Shown here piece by piece: positions 17,719 to 25,790 of a stretch of 50,722 nt of DNA; position 1 is the first letter of the stretch; every line of letters begins with the position of its first letter. A program made the position numbers and the translations under genes. Origin of the DNA: Candidatus Sulfotelmatobacter sp. (GTDB lineage: Bacteria > Acidobacteriota > Terriglobia > Terriglobales > Acidobacteriaceae); NCBI GenBank assembly GCA_025462865.1, contig JAOAPI010000069.1:1-50722 (forward strand). Reading direction: 5' to 3'. A model generated the notes under the pieces. That model was not told the origin of the DNA. It worked only from the letters and a program-made list of their open reading frames with translations, and did not search any database.

Positions 17719-17750
17719 TCTCGCTGCGCCGGACACGTAGTGCAGCGAGA
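17719..17750 (+). promoter_or_regulatory. Intergenic 9-bp hairpin
   Basis: TCTCGCTGC (17719-17727) and GCAGCGAGA (17742-17750) are exact inverted repeats with a 14-nt loop. The structure lies between the stop of the previous gene and the free CAGGAGG ribosome-binding site of the gene at 17766. A shorter stem, CCCTG/CAGGG, lies just before it. No T-run. Possibly an mRNA processing or stabilising element. Confidence 0.45.
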
Positions 17751-17765
17751 AATTTCAGGAGGACC

Positions 17766-18398
17766 ATGTTAGAGGGAATCGACCTTCCTTCTTTGTCCGT
17801 TGAAAGCAAGGAATGTATCTCCTGCGGCTCGACCAAGCCGCTCAACCGGTTTCGCCGCGATTCCAGCGTCAGCGACGGCCGGCGAATGCAGTGCGAGCAG
17901 TGCGAGGCTTCGCCGCGGCTCTCGACCGCGGAGCACGTCCACCGACTGCACGAACTGAACGTCAATTCGGAAGCCCTAAAGCGGCAGCGCTGGGCGCATC
18001 AGCAGGACTTCAAGAACGAAGCCGCGCGCTACGGCCGCCAAAAGCACCATTCCGAGTTGCTTTGCGGTTTGCGCCATCTGCTCCTGCCCGAGCAGCTTTA
18101 CCTGATGGACGGACGGATCGTCGGCGATCTCGCGGCGTTCAAGATCACACGGCAAGCGCCCGAGTATCTCTTCTACATTCCAACCGGCGTTCTGCCGGAA
18201 TTTTCCATCATCGAGTTTGACGACAAGGATTGCCCGGTGCGCGAGAAACGTCGCGGATGGCGGACAGTGCTGTTGCGGCTGCTTAAATCCCGAATGCTGA
18301 CCGAAGGACAAGTGCGCGATGAGTTTGGCGAGGCACAAGGAAGCGCCTCGACTGCCTGGCGGCGTGAACTGTTCATTTTTCGGAACGGCCACGAATAA
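17766..18398 (+). CDS. Zinc-finger protein of the structural module
   Basis: 210 residues from ATG 17766, chosen for its CAGGAGGACC leader; the longer frame reads through the hairpin. The N-terminus has CISCGSTKP and, after a DGRRMQC linker, CEQCEAS, giving CxxC...CxxC, a zinc-ribbon type often seen at the N-terminus of phage HNH or regulatory proteins. The rest is Arg-rich and helical, with a central beta region (EYLFYIPTGVLPEFSI). No HNH core is visible. Possibly nucleic-acid binding. Confidence 0.55.
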   Translation: MLEGIDLPSLSVESKECISCGSTKPLNRFRRDSSVSDGRRMQCEQCEASPRLSTAEHVHRLHELNVNSEALKRQRWAHQQDFKNEAARYGRQKHHSELLCGLRHLLLPEQLYLMDGRIVGDLAAFKITRQAPEYLFYIPTGVLPEFSIIEFDDKDCPVREKRRGWRTVLLRLLKSRMLTEGQVRDEFGEAQGSASTAWRRELFIFRNGHE

Positions 18399-18406
18399 CT
18401 CAAACC

Positions 18407-18592
18407 ATGCCGAAATTTCTCGAAGACGCCTTGAAAAAGGGCGGGCGCAAAAAGGGCCTGCGTGGCAAGCGCCTCATGAAGTACGTCTTTGGCGGGATGA
18501 ATAACATCGGAGCCGTCCACGGCAGCCAGATCACCGCGCGCGGAAAACGCATGGAAGAGAAGCACGAACAAGATGCGAAAGCCGGACGCTAA
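18407..18592 (+). CDS. Small basic phage protein
   Basis: 61 residues, strongly basic N-terminal half (KKGGRKKGLRGKRLMKY) and a helical end (RGKRMEEKHEQDAKAGR). Short proteins with this NxxGxxxGxxxTxxG...EEKHExDxxAGR end occur in the structural cassettes of podoviruses. No clear Shine-Dalgarno; it probably depends on the gene 9 bases upstream. Function unknown. Confidence 0.5.
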   Translation: MPKFLEDALKKGGRKKGLRGKRLMKYVFGGMNNIGAVHGSQITARGKRMEEKHEQDAKAGR

Positions 18593-18598
18593 CCGTCG

Positions 18599-19240
18599 AT
18601 GCACTTTCTGCTGGCCTTTCTACTTCTGTTGACCTGCCCTAAACAAGTGCCAAAACAAATACAGCGCGAGCTACGCGGAGACCGGCTGAAGGGCTCCATA
18701 TTTAGCACAGCGGATAGCGGTGTCGCCGTTCACGGAAACAGGATATCTGGACGCGCGCGAGTAACCTCTCACTCGGAGTTGGGGAGAGACAGTAGCCAGC
18801 CCGATGTGGTTCCCAAGACAGCCAGCACGCCTACAGACCCTTTTTATGAACGCAATGATATTCGCGAGGCTGCGGCCAAAGCATGGGGGCAGGCGCGCGG
18901 AGGCACGGGAGGAGCGGAGAGCCACACCGCCATCGAAGCAGGGTTTCGCGTAGATCAGCGCGGCGAGAGCATATCAGTCGTGCCCCACGAGATAACGAAT
19001 CAGCGGGGAGAAATAAGCTGGGAGAAGAGCCCTACGACCGTGGCTGAATTTCACGTTCACCCAAATCGATCACTACCGCAACCGTCAGAGAACGACAAGA
19101 AGCTCGCGAATTCTCACGGGATTGACATTTATACGATTCATCAAAATGGCGTGTATGCCTACCGCCCATCGCGCAAAGTAACAGAATTCTTGGGTCCGCT
19201 AGAAGAGTTTATCGGTAAGAAAAAACCAAAAGCAAAGTAG
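18599..19240 (+). CDS. JAB/DUF4329-like putative metallopeptidase with signal-like N-terminus
   Basis: 213 residues. A very hydrophobic start (LLAFLLLLTC) resembles a signal sequence; Cys13 is near a lipobox position but T at -1 is not typical. The C-terminal half contains TVAEFHVHPNRSLPQPSEND (His152, His154, Ser163, Asp166), close to the H-x-H-P...S-x-x-D zinc signature of JAB/MPN-type or DUF4329 domains, and then GIDIYTIHQNGVYAYRP, the usual end of that fold. Spacing between the second His and Ser is one residue longer than the common motif, so catalysis is uncertain. Possible roles: peptidoglycan or protein cleavage, or a toxin-like domain. Confidence 0.5.
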   Translation: MHFLLAFLLLLTCPKQVPKQIQRELRGDRLKGSIFSTADSGVAVHGNRISGRARVTSHSELGRDSSQPDVVPKTASTPTDPFYERNDIREAAAKAWGQARGGTGGAESHTAIEAGFRVDQRGESISVVPHEITNQRGEISWEKSPTTVAEFHVHPNRSLPQPSENDKKLANSHGIDIYTIHQNGVYAYRPSRKVTEFLGPLEEFIGKKKPKAK

Positions 19241-19261
19241 CAGTAAACCTCCACACCCGTA

Positions 19262-19285
19262 GCTGTTCGGATTAACAGCAGGAGA
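19262..19285 (+). promoter_or_regulatory. CGGATT-loop hairpin plus Shine-Dalgarno, copy 2
   Basis: GCTGTT (19262-19267) pairs with AACAGC (19274-19279) around CGGATT (19268-19273). AGGAGA (19280-19285) follows and the ATG at 19291 is five bases on. Loop, upstream CACCCGT, Shine-Dalgarno and spacing equal those before 13355, while the stem differs at paired positions. Confidence 0.6.
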
Positions 19286-19290
19286 ATGCA

Positions 19291-19839
19291 ATGTCGAAGA
19301 ATGCCTTAGCAGAAGTGTCTTCCACGCTTGGCGGTCTGCCAGGAACTGGCGCTTTAGAGGCTCCGCCCAAGGCGGAAAAAGAACTGACTTTCAAGGAAAG
19401 CGATCTCGAACGGATCATCGCCTCGGCGGTGGCCGCGGCGGTAAGAAGCTCTTCCGGTTTGCTGGCCGACGCAATCAAGGAATCGCGCAAGCCCTACGTC
19501 GATCCGAAGCAGCAAGAAAACGACGAGACCATGAAGAAGCAGATGCGCGAGCAGTCCGAGCGCATCGCGGCGGACATCCGCGCGAGCCAGGATTTGTGCC
19601 CGCACCTTCAGGGATCGAATCCGCTTTCCGAACAGCCCAAGCAGACCACTTCCATCGTGATGCACCGGCGCGATACCAACGACGTGATCGGCATTTGCAC
19701 CAACTGCCTGCGCGTCTTCAGGCCCAGCGATCCGGACTACGGAATTTGGATGCGCAAAAAGAGTGGAAATAAGATTTCCGAAGCCGGCCGGCGCTTCTTC
19801 CTCGACCCCGCCGCGGCGCAGCGCGCGGCAGCGGCTTAA
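19291..19839 (+). CDS. Hypothetical protein with CPH...CTNC zinc-binding pattern
   Basis: 182 residues. The N-terminal half is helical with a coiled stretch (EKELTFKESDLERIIASAV; MREQSERIAADIRAS). The C-terminal part has DLCPHLQG, then VMHRRDTNDVIGICTNCLRVF, offering Cys/His ligands for one zinc. Such pairs of coiled coil plus C/H zinc site occur in small head or head-tail proteins of uncultured phages. Role unknown. Translation is likely controlled by the upstream hairpin, as for the scaffold-like gene. Confidence 0.55.
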   Translation: MSKNALAEVSSTLGGLPGTGALEAPPKAEKELTFKESDLERIIASAVAAAVRSSSGLLADAIKESRKPYVDPKQQENDETMKKQMREQSERIAADIRASQDLCPHLQGSNPLSEQPKQTTSIVMHRRDTNDVIGICTNCLRVFRPSDPDYGIWMRKKSGNKISEAGRRFFLDPAAAQRAAAA

Positions 19840-19861
19840 TACCCCCAACCGAGGTGTACCC

Positions 19862-20098
19862 ATGGCAAGTAGCTGGAGCAGAGCGGCCCTAATCGGCTGG
19901 GCGGCGATCATCTTCGTCCTGCTTGGTTACGAACTGTGGTGCATTTTCAGCGGCGACAAGGAAACCCCTCCGCTCACTTACGTGACGGTTCGATACGTGC
20001 CGTGGTGGGTAGTCATGCCGTTTCTGTTTTGGCTGCTCGTTCATTTCGGCGTTCACTACGCCGCCGCAGGGTACAAATCCTTCTTGAAGATTTTCTAA
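19862..20098 (+). CDS. Small two-helix membrane protein, holin candidate
   Basis: 78 residues from ATG 19862 (GAGGTGTACCC leader); the longer frame overlaps the previous gene. Two membrane segments: residues about 8-25 (ALIGWAAIIFVLLGYELW) and 47-66 (PWWVVMPFLFWLLVHFGVHY), separated by a polar 20-residue loop, with a basic end. Size and topology fit a class II-like holin, but a structural membrane protein is equally possible. No lysin is next to it; the hydrolase of this phage is at 42933 on the other strand. Confidence 0.5.
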   Translation: MASSWSRAALIGWAAIIFVLLGYELWCIFSGDKETPPLTYVTVRYVPWWVVMPFLFWLLVHFGVHYAAAGYKSFLKIF

Positions 20099-20102
20099 AC
20101 GA

Positions 20103-20825
20103 ATGGCTTCCACGTCCACGATCCAGCTTCAACGCACAGTAAATGTGACCAGCGTCTTCCTTCGCGGGATGCCGCTTACGGGTGTAGGCGGATTCGTGAA
20201 CGAGCCGGCACTGTCGGCCGCGGACGAAGTACGCCAGTTTATCCTCGCGCCTCCCTTCGCGTGGCGATGGAACCGCAGCACAGTCACGTTTACTACGGTA
20301 CAGGGCCAGCAGGATTACCCGAAGTTGCTGTCTTCTTTTGGATGGCTGGAAACCGCTTCCTATACGGACGGGACCAACACACACCCGCTCACGAACGTGC
20401 TGGTGCTCGCCCCGGATACCACGCAAAATCCGCCTCAATCCATCTCGGCGCTGATTGACGACACCGCGGGGTCAATCACCTTCCGCTTCCTTCCGGTGCC
20501 GGATGCAGCATACACGGTAACTATCCACTACCAGAACGCCGCGCCAAAATTCAACGACCTTACCAACCTTTGGGCTCCCATCCCAGACTATCTCCGCTAC
20601 CTGTACGAGCAGGGCTTCCGCGCCAAAATTTACGAATACCGCAGCGATGAGCGCTTTCCGTTCACGCAGCAGCTATTCGTGCGTCAAGTCATCGCCGCGA
20701 ACGCCGGCTTGAGCGACAGCCAGATCGACATCTTCTTGAGCGAACGGCTGAACATGCAGCGCCAGGCACAGGTGGAATTGGGCAAAGCCGCCGCTGGAGT
20801 ATCCGGCCGGAGCCTGGCAGGGTAA
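20103..20825 (+). CDS. Tail/head-tail adaptor protein, paralogue A
   Basis: 240 residues. Shares its full length plan with the next gene: GGFVNEPALSAADEVRQFIL, FAWRWNR, QQDYPKLLSSFGWLE, FRFLPVPDAAYTVTIHYQ, APIPDYLRYLYEQGF. Paired adjacent paralogues before the large tail protein suggest head-tail connector or tail tube/collar parts. Compared with B, it lacks the carbohydrate-binding-like insertion. Adjacent gene starts immediately after its TAA. Confidence 0.55.
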   Translation: MASTSTIQLQRTVNVTSVFLRGMPLTGVGGFVNEPALSAADEVRQFILAPPFAWRWNRSTVTFTTVQGQQDYPKLLSSFGWLETASYTDGTNTHPLTNVLVLAPDTTQNPPQSISALIDDTAGSITFRFLPVPDAAYTVTIHYQNAAPKFNDLTNLWAPIPDYLRYLYEQGFRAKIYEYRSDERFPFTQQLFVRQVIAANAGLSDSQIDIFLSERLNMQRQAQVELGKAAAGVSGRSLAG

Positions 20826-21803
20826 ATGCCCACCACGTACAAACTCTACGATGTAGTGCAGTCCGCGCGCGCCATGCCGGACCTGACGCCTGTTTTCGGG
20901 CAGACGAGCGGCTTCACGCAAGAGCCGGCGCTCACCATCGGCAACATGGTGATGCAGAAGTTTTTGGCTACGCGACTTGATTGGAAGTTCAATCGCGCCG
21001 CGGCAGCGCCTTTCCTCACCGTCGCATTACAACAAGATTACGTTACCAGCATCACCAATCTCGGCTGGTTAACGCAAAGCTGGCGCATCGACATCAACAA
21101 CACGGCGCTTCCCAAACCGGTATTCATGATGGAGGAAGTGCGCGATCTCGGGCAGACCTCTTATCAGCGGAATCCGTTTCAGATTTCGTGGATTCCAAAC
21201 AGCCTGGCCACATTCGGAAAATGGCAGGCCAACACCAGCTACCAGACCGGGCTAGGCGCGGCGCAGACGCCCGCGTCGCCGATTCAGCAGTTCATTGATA
21301 CAAACGGAAATTTTCTTTACGTAACCGGATTCGGAACCTCGGGGAATTCGCAACCTTCCGCGCCGGCTAGTTCAGCCGCTGGCGTCACGGTTACGGATGG
21401 GGCGGTGACCTGGACGGTAGCCGACCCGAACGGGATCGCGTTTCGGCTCGCACCCATGCCGGCAAGTTCCGGCATTGTGTGGGAGATTCATCCCATCTAT
21501 CAGAAAAAGCCTCCCAAGATGACCGCGCTGCAAACCCTGATAACACCGATTCCAGACGACTACTACTACTTGTTTTTCCAAGGGTTCGTCACCTACTGCT
21601 ACAAGCAAGCGGGGCCGCAATACGCCAAGCGCTTCGAGCAGGAATACACGCAATGGCTTGCGGACCTGGATACGGCGTTGCGCGCGGGAGATCGAGAGTC
21701 GGAAGACGCCACGATGTATCCAAGCGAATCGATCACGGGCGGAGGCCCGTGGCAACCGCTTCCTATCGGCCCAGGATACCCGTATGAGCCCTACTCCTAC
21801 TAA
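20826..21803 (+). CDS. Tail/head-tail adaptor protein, paralogue B with inserted domain
   Basis: 325 residues. Homologous to the previous gene (TSGFTQEPALTIGNMVMQKF, LDWKFNR, QQDYVTSITNLGWL, FRLAPMPASSGIVWEIHPIY, TPIPDDYYYLFFQGF) but with about 70 extra residues in the middle: FGKWQANTSYQTG, FIDTNGNFLYVTGFGTSGNS, VTVTDGAVTWTVAD. That insert matches the small W..NT.Y..G...NG...GTSG...DG.VTW module common in phage tail proteins and likely sits on the particle surface. C-terminus is Pro/Gly/Tyr-rich. Confidence 0.55.
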   Translation: MPTTYKLYDVVQSARAMPDLTPVFGQTSGFTQEPALTIGNMVMQKFLATRLDWKFNRAAAAPFLTVALQQDYVTSITNLGWLTQSWRIDINNTALPKPVFMMEEVRDLGQTSYQRNPFQISWIPNSLATFGKWQANTSYQTGLGAAQTPASPIQQFIDTNGNFLYVTGFGTSGNSQPSAPASSAAGVTVTDGAVTWTVADPNGIAFRLAPMPASSGIVWEIHPIYQKKPPKMTALQTLITPIPDDYYYLFFQGFVTYCYKQAGPQYAKRFEQEYTQWLADLDTALRAGDRESEDATMYPSESITGGGPWQPLPIGPGYPYEPYSY

Positions 21804-21909
21804 CGAGCAGGCGTGGCAGCGGAAGTGCCCAAAGTGCGGGCGTGAACTCGAAAAATACGATCCAGAAAAATCCGTCCAGTGTCCGGAATGCGGATGGACG
21901 TGGAGATAG
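21784..21909 (+). CDS. Small zinc-ribbon protein
   Basis: 41 residues, starting inside the 3' end of the previous gene. CPKCGRELEKYD, then CPECGWTW: two CxxCG knuckles 15 residues apart, a textbook zinc ribbon filling the whole protein. The overlap with the paralogue B gene (20 nt) and the following ATG at 21912 suggest it is part of the same operon. Function unknown; a binding or adaptor role is likely. Confidence 0.6.
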   Translation: MSPTPTNEQAWQRKCPKCGRELEKYDPEKSVQCPECGWTWR

Positions 21910-21911
21910 CG

Positions 21912-22154
21912 ATGGAAACAGAAAAGAAACCACGATGGCTGCGCAGTGCCTTCTCCGAGGCGGATGGTGCAGGATCGGCTTCGCGGCTCATCATGCTCTT
22001 TCACAGTCTGGCCGTGATTGGCTGGATCACACACGGAATCTGGCGTGGTGCGGCATTTCCTGACGCCACAACCCTGGGCGGCGCTGCCGCTTTTATCGTG
22101 AGCCCGTACGCGTCAAACAAATTCCCCACCATGTTTGGAAAGGATCAAGGTTAA
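21912..22154 (+). CDS. Small membrane protein
   Basis: 80 residues from ATG 21912, preceded by GGAGATAGCG. A basic N-terminus (KKPRWLRSAF), a membrane segment about residues 21-40 (LIMLFHSLAVIGWITHGIW) and a second weaker one about 48-62 (TLGGAAAFIVSPYASNK). The stop is directly followed by the TTG start of the large tail gene. Holin-like or a virion membrane protein; cannot be resolved. Confidence 0.5.
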   Translation: METEKKPRWLRSAFSEADGAGSASRLIMLFHSLAVIGWITHGIWRGAAFPDATTLGGAAAFIVSPYASNKFPTMFGKDQG

Positions 22155-25100
22155 TTGGCCGAGCCTTCCATACTGGAGATGCAGGGCGCGCGACCGGCTA
22201 AGCCGGCTGCGCCGATGTCCATCTACATCAACCGGTGGATCACCGGCCTCGTGACGCAGAGAAACCCGTTTGTGCAGTCTGGCGGGCGGCCAGACTATCG
22301 CTTCTACGGCGGCCGTCCCGACACGCTGATCGACGGCCTGAACATGGAGGTCACTAATTCTGGAACGCTCAAGCGGCGTCCGGGATTCAGTTCGTTTTCC
22401 TCTGGCACGTTCCCATCGGCCCTGCTGAGTGCCTATTCGTTTATTCAGATTTTGCCGGGTGGAAGCACAAGCCTGTCGATCATGGCGTCCACGAAGTCCA
22501 AGGTTTATACCGTGACCTCGGGCGCGACAACGCAACTTTTTTCGAACGCAGACGGCGTTCAGGCGCAAACATTTTTTCATGGCGTGGGGAAATACCTCTA
22601 CTTCGGACACGGCGGGAGCGATCTCAAGAAGTGGGCCAATGACGCACAGAGCGTAACGAATTGGGGGATTGTAGCGGCCGGTGGAAGCGGAAGTTCGACT
22701 TCGGCATACGCAGGCGCGGGGCAGACAGACACGATAAGCGGAGGTAGCTCCTCGCAGACCGGAGTCGGAAGCAGTTTTGCTAACGTTAGCATCGGCTCGG
22801 AGACGATTTACGGACAAGGATATTCTTCTCAAGGCCCATGGAGCAGCGGCTCCAACACGCAGGTTCTTGATGGCGTTTATGCCACATGCGACGTTAGCTT
22901 TGACGCCCTCGGTGGCACTGATTACGAGGAAACCGACTATCTAAGGATAACTGGTCTCGGCCTGAGTCTTCCGGGCGGCGCAACTGTAACTGGTGTCGCC
23001 GTTACACTACAGGGCTTGACAACAGCCAAGCTCAGCGGCGCTGGGTCCGCAGCATGGGTTGATGGTCATGTTCAGTTAGTAAAAAGCAACGTCATTCAGT
23101 CTACAGACCGTGGATTGACTGGCGCGGGCTGGGGTGGAACAAACAATTATGGCTCGTCTTCCGATACTTGGTATGGCGTTGTCGCCGGTGATATTGACTC
23201 AAATTTTGGCGTAGCCGTAACAGCAGCAGGGCAAGTAACGGCTGGAGGCACAGAGTTAACGCCCACGTATAGAGTTTTTATCGATTACGTTGCGATAACG
23301 GTTTACTACACGACACCGAGCCTTTCCTGGACAACGCCGAATGGTATTGCGGGTGCGCCGAATCATGGCGGCAGCCCGGCATACACCTCGATTACTCTTT
23401 CAGGAACTTCGCCAAATCTGCGCGCGATCACTTATGGATTCAGCGTGTCTGGTGGCGTCGTCGGAATTGGCCTCGTTCTAGCGGGGTATACCAGTGGCGG
23501 CAGCTTTACGGTCAACGCGCAGTTGATGACCGGTGGTGTGGCCGTCAGCAGCGTAAAAACGGCGACATTCAATGGGGGCGGAGCCGGTGCGGACACCTCT
23601 ATAACGCTGGGCGGCTCAACTGACAACTGGGGATACGCCTGGTCTACAACCGCAGTGAATTCTTCTGGCGGAAATATAGCCGTTCAGCTTACGGTCACGT
23701 CTGGCGCTTCTGCGACCTGCAATTTTGACTCGGCGCAGCTTGTCGTCTACACAAGCACCGCGCTTTCAAGCCCAGGATTTTCCGGAACCGGGCTGACCGG
23801 AACATACCAGTATTGCTACTGCCTCGGGAATTCGGTTTCCGGACACGTCGGCTCTCCATCGAACATTATCACGGTCACGCCTTCGAATCAGGGTGTGCAA
23901 CTGAGCGTCACCGGAAGCACAGCGGACGCGCAGGTCAACCAGCTTCGCGTCTTCCGCACCAAAGCGGGTGGAGCAATCTTTTACGAAGTGCCCAGCCTGG
24001 TAACCAGCTATTCGACGGGCACGCAGACAGTAACGGACACGACCGCGGACGGAAACCTTCTGACGCAGAACATCGCGCCAACCGGTCTCACGAACAATCC
24101 TCCTCCGGCTGGAATGACCGTTTACGAGTTCCACGCCAACCGGCTGTGGGGCGCGGTCGGCAACATCGTTTATTACGCGACCGGGCCGGACATCGTGCTC
24201 GGAAACCCGCAAGAAGCATTCAACCCACTAAATACGTTCGTCTTCCCGACCAACGTGTATGGACTGCTTTCGACTTCACAGGGCTTGCTTGTTTTCACCG
24301 CGGACGACGTTCACATTATTCGTGGCACGATCAGCGCGACCGCTGCAATTGCCGGTGCAAGCGGAGTAGTCTTTTACGCGCGCCAGTTTATCCCGAATCT
24401 GGGCGTGCTTTCCTACAACGCGGTCTGGCAGGAAGGGAACCAGATTTACGTTTTTAGCAACACCAGCCAGTTGGTGCAGATCGACGCGACCGGCGTAAAC
24501 GAACCGGGATTTGCGATTGGCGACCTTCTCGGCCTCATCAATCCGGCAAACGCGGTTGTTACCAGCCACGTAGGCGGCTCGAAGGACAAGGCTGTTTACG
24601 TGTCGGATGGAAACTCCACGATCTATCGGCTGAATCCGAACCAAGCGCCCGAGGGTGGGCCGGTGTGGAGCGCCAAGGCCACAGTCACGGGCGGCGTGGG
24701 CTGGATCGGATCGCTGTACACGGCTCTTGGCACGCGACAGCTTCTGATCGCGCAGGGCGGCAGCGGGACCAACCACTTGTTTTACCGGAATCCGAACCTT
24801 TATAGCGATAACGGAACGGCATATAGCTGTTACGCCACACTGGGCAATTTGGTCTTAGCGCTGCCTGGACAGCTTGCGGATGTGCACTTCATCACCACTG
24901 AGGCGGTGGCGACGGGAACCAAACCGGCTGTTTCCGTGTTGCTGGACGAGATCAGCGGAACTTTCGAGGCGCTGCCGAATTCGGTGAATGATCCTCCGGA
25001 CCTTTCGGCTTCGAACAGCCTCTATGCGAACCGCTTCTATCTGACGCAGGGCCAAGCTCCTGTGGTCACGCGAAGCGTGCAGATCAAGGTGTCGTTCCCA

Positions 25101-25163
25101 GCCGAAGCCTCCCCGAACGAGCTTTTGACACTCACTGTCAACGCGGCGCTGTACCCAGAATAA
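22155..25163 (+). CDS. Large tail protein, DALIDGLN-type, probably beta-propeller-like
   Basis: 1002 residues from TTG 22155 (AAGGATCAAGG upstream); ATG 22179 is an alternative. The N-terminus (SIYINRWITGLVTQRNPF, then DTLIDGLNMEVTNSG, LKRRPGFS) is a pattern found in large tail proteins of uncultured podoviruses. The middle holds two Ig/jelly-roll-like insertions rich in Gly/Ser/Thr (about nt 22700-23760). The C-terminal half has strand repeats of the stabilisation/propeller type (FHANRLWGAVGNIVYYATG, GLLVFTADDVHIIRG, QLVQIDATG). Probably the main tail or nozzle protein. Overlaps the next gene by TAATG. Confidence 0.6.
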   Translation: MAEPSILEMQGARPAKPAAPMSIYINRWITGLVTQRNPFVQSGGRPDYRFYGGRPDTLIDGLNMEVTNSGTLKRRPGFSSFSSGTFPSALLSAYSFIQILPGGSTSLSIMASTKSKVYTVTSGATTQLFSNADGVQAQTFFHGVGKYLYFGHGGSDLKKWANDAQSVTNWGIVAAGGSGSSTSAYAGAGQTDTISGGSSSQTGVGSSFANVSIGSETIYGQGYSSQGPWSSGSNTQVLDGVYATCDVSFDALGGTDYEETDYLRITGLGLSLPGGATVTGVAVTLQGLTTAKLSGAGSAAWVDGHVQLVKSNVIQSTDRGLTGAGWGGTNNYGSSSDTWYGVVAGDIDSNFGVAVTAAGQVTAGGTELTPTYRVFIDYVAITVYYTTPSLSWTTPNGIAGAPNHGGSPAYTSITLSGTSPNLRAITYGFSVSGGVVGIGLVLAGYTSGGSFTVNAQLMTGGVAVSSVKTATFNGGGAGADTSITLGGSTDNWGYAWSTTAVNSSGGNIAVQLTVTSGASATCNFDSAQLVVYTSTALSSPGFSGTGLTGTYQYCYCLGNSVSGHVGSPSNIITVTPSNQGVQLSVTGSTADAQVNQLRVFRTKAGGAIFYEVPSLVTSYSTGTQTVTDTTADGNLLTQNIAPTGLTNNPPPAGMTVYEFHANRLWGAVGNIVYYATGPDIVLGNPQEAFNPLNTFVFPTNVYGLLSTSQGLLVFTADDVHIIRGTISATAAIAGASGVVFYARQFIPNLGVLSYNAVWQEGNQIYVFSNTSQLVQIDATGVNEPGFAIGDLLGLINPANAVVTSHVGGSKDKAVYVSDGNSTIYRLNPNQAPEGGPVWSAKATVTGGVGWIGSLYTALGTRQLLIAQGGSGTNHLFYRNPNLYSDNGTAYSCYATLGNLVLALPGQLADVHFITTEAVATGTKPAVSVLLDEISGTFEALPNSVNDPPDLSASNSLYANRFYLTQGQAPVVTRSVQIKVSFPAEASPNELLTLTVNAALYPE

Positions 25164-25777
25164 TGCCAGCCATCGAAACGCGAGTTACGACAGCCAAAGA
25201 GATCGCGCCAGACCAAGCGCGGCAGATTGTGGTGGCTCCTCCTGCGCTGGCAGGCGCGAGGCCAAATTTTTGGGGTCTGCTGCCCACGCAGGACATGCCC
25301 GACGCAAACGTGCATAACGGGCCGTCAAGAAGCCCGGTATTTGTGCCGAACTTTGCGAATAGCGACGAAAATCTGAGCGATTCGCAAACCACGTCAACGG
25401 CACTGATCGCGTCTATTCAGAGTCGGACAGCGCCGCCCTCTGTTGGCTATGTGCCTCGGGTTACTGCGAATTCGGGGACATTTACGGCAGCTTCGGCGCT
25501 GGGCTACTACACGACTGTGGGCAAACTTGTCTGGGTTTTTTTCCAAGTCACTATTACGACAGCCGGAACTGGCGCGAACCCTGTGGTGACACTCCCGCTG
25601 CCTACTCGCTTTAGCGCTGTGCTTGTGGGTTGCGAAGAAGCGCTTAACGGAATAGCGGTTACAGTCCAACTTGGCTGGTTTACCAACCAAGACAGCGTAA
25701 TGCGCAACGCCGACAATACCAACCCCGCCGTAGACGGCGCTGTCATACGGGTTTCCGGGGTATACGAAACAATTTAG
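25163..25777 (+). CDS. Tail-associated protein with C-terminal beta module
   Basis: 204 residues. N-terminal ~90 residues look unstructured and Pro/Asn-rich; the rest forms a short beta module with GKLVWVFFQVTITTAGTG and VVTLPLPTRF, a pattern frequent in the shafts of phage fibres. Translationally coupled to the large tail gene. Fibre or tail appendage is likely, evidence moderate. Confidence 0.5.
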   Translation: MPAIETRVTTAKEIAPDQARQIVVAPPALAGARPNFWGLLPTQDMPDANVHNGPSRSPVFVPNFANSDENLSDSQTTSTALIASIQSRTAPPSVGYVPRVTANSGTFTAASALGYYTTVGKLVWVFFQVTITTAGTGANPVVTLPLPTRFSAVLVGCEEALNGIAVTVQLGWFTNQDSVMRNADNTNPAVDGAVIRVSGVYETI

Positions 25778-25790
25778 AAGGTTCAACAAC

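Noticed and set aside
19262..19291. Intrinsic terminator before 19291
   Set aside because: The short stem is not GC-rich and is followed by a purine-rich Shine-Dalgarno rather than a T-run, which fits a translation element.
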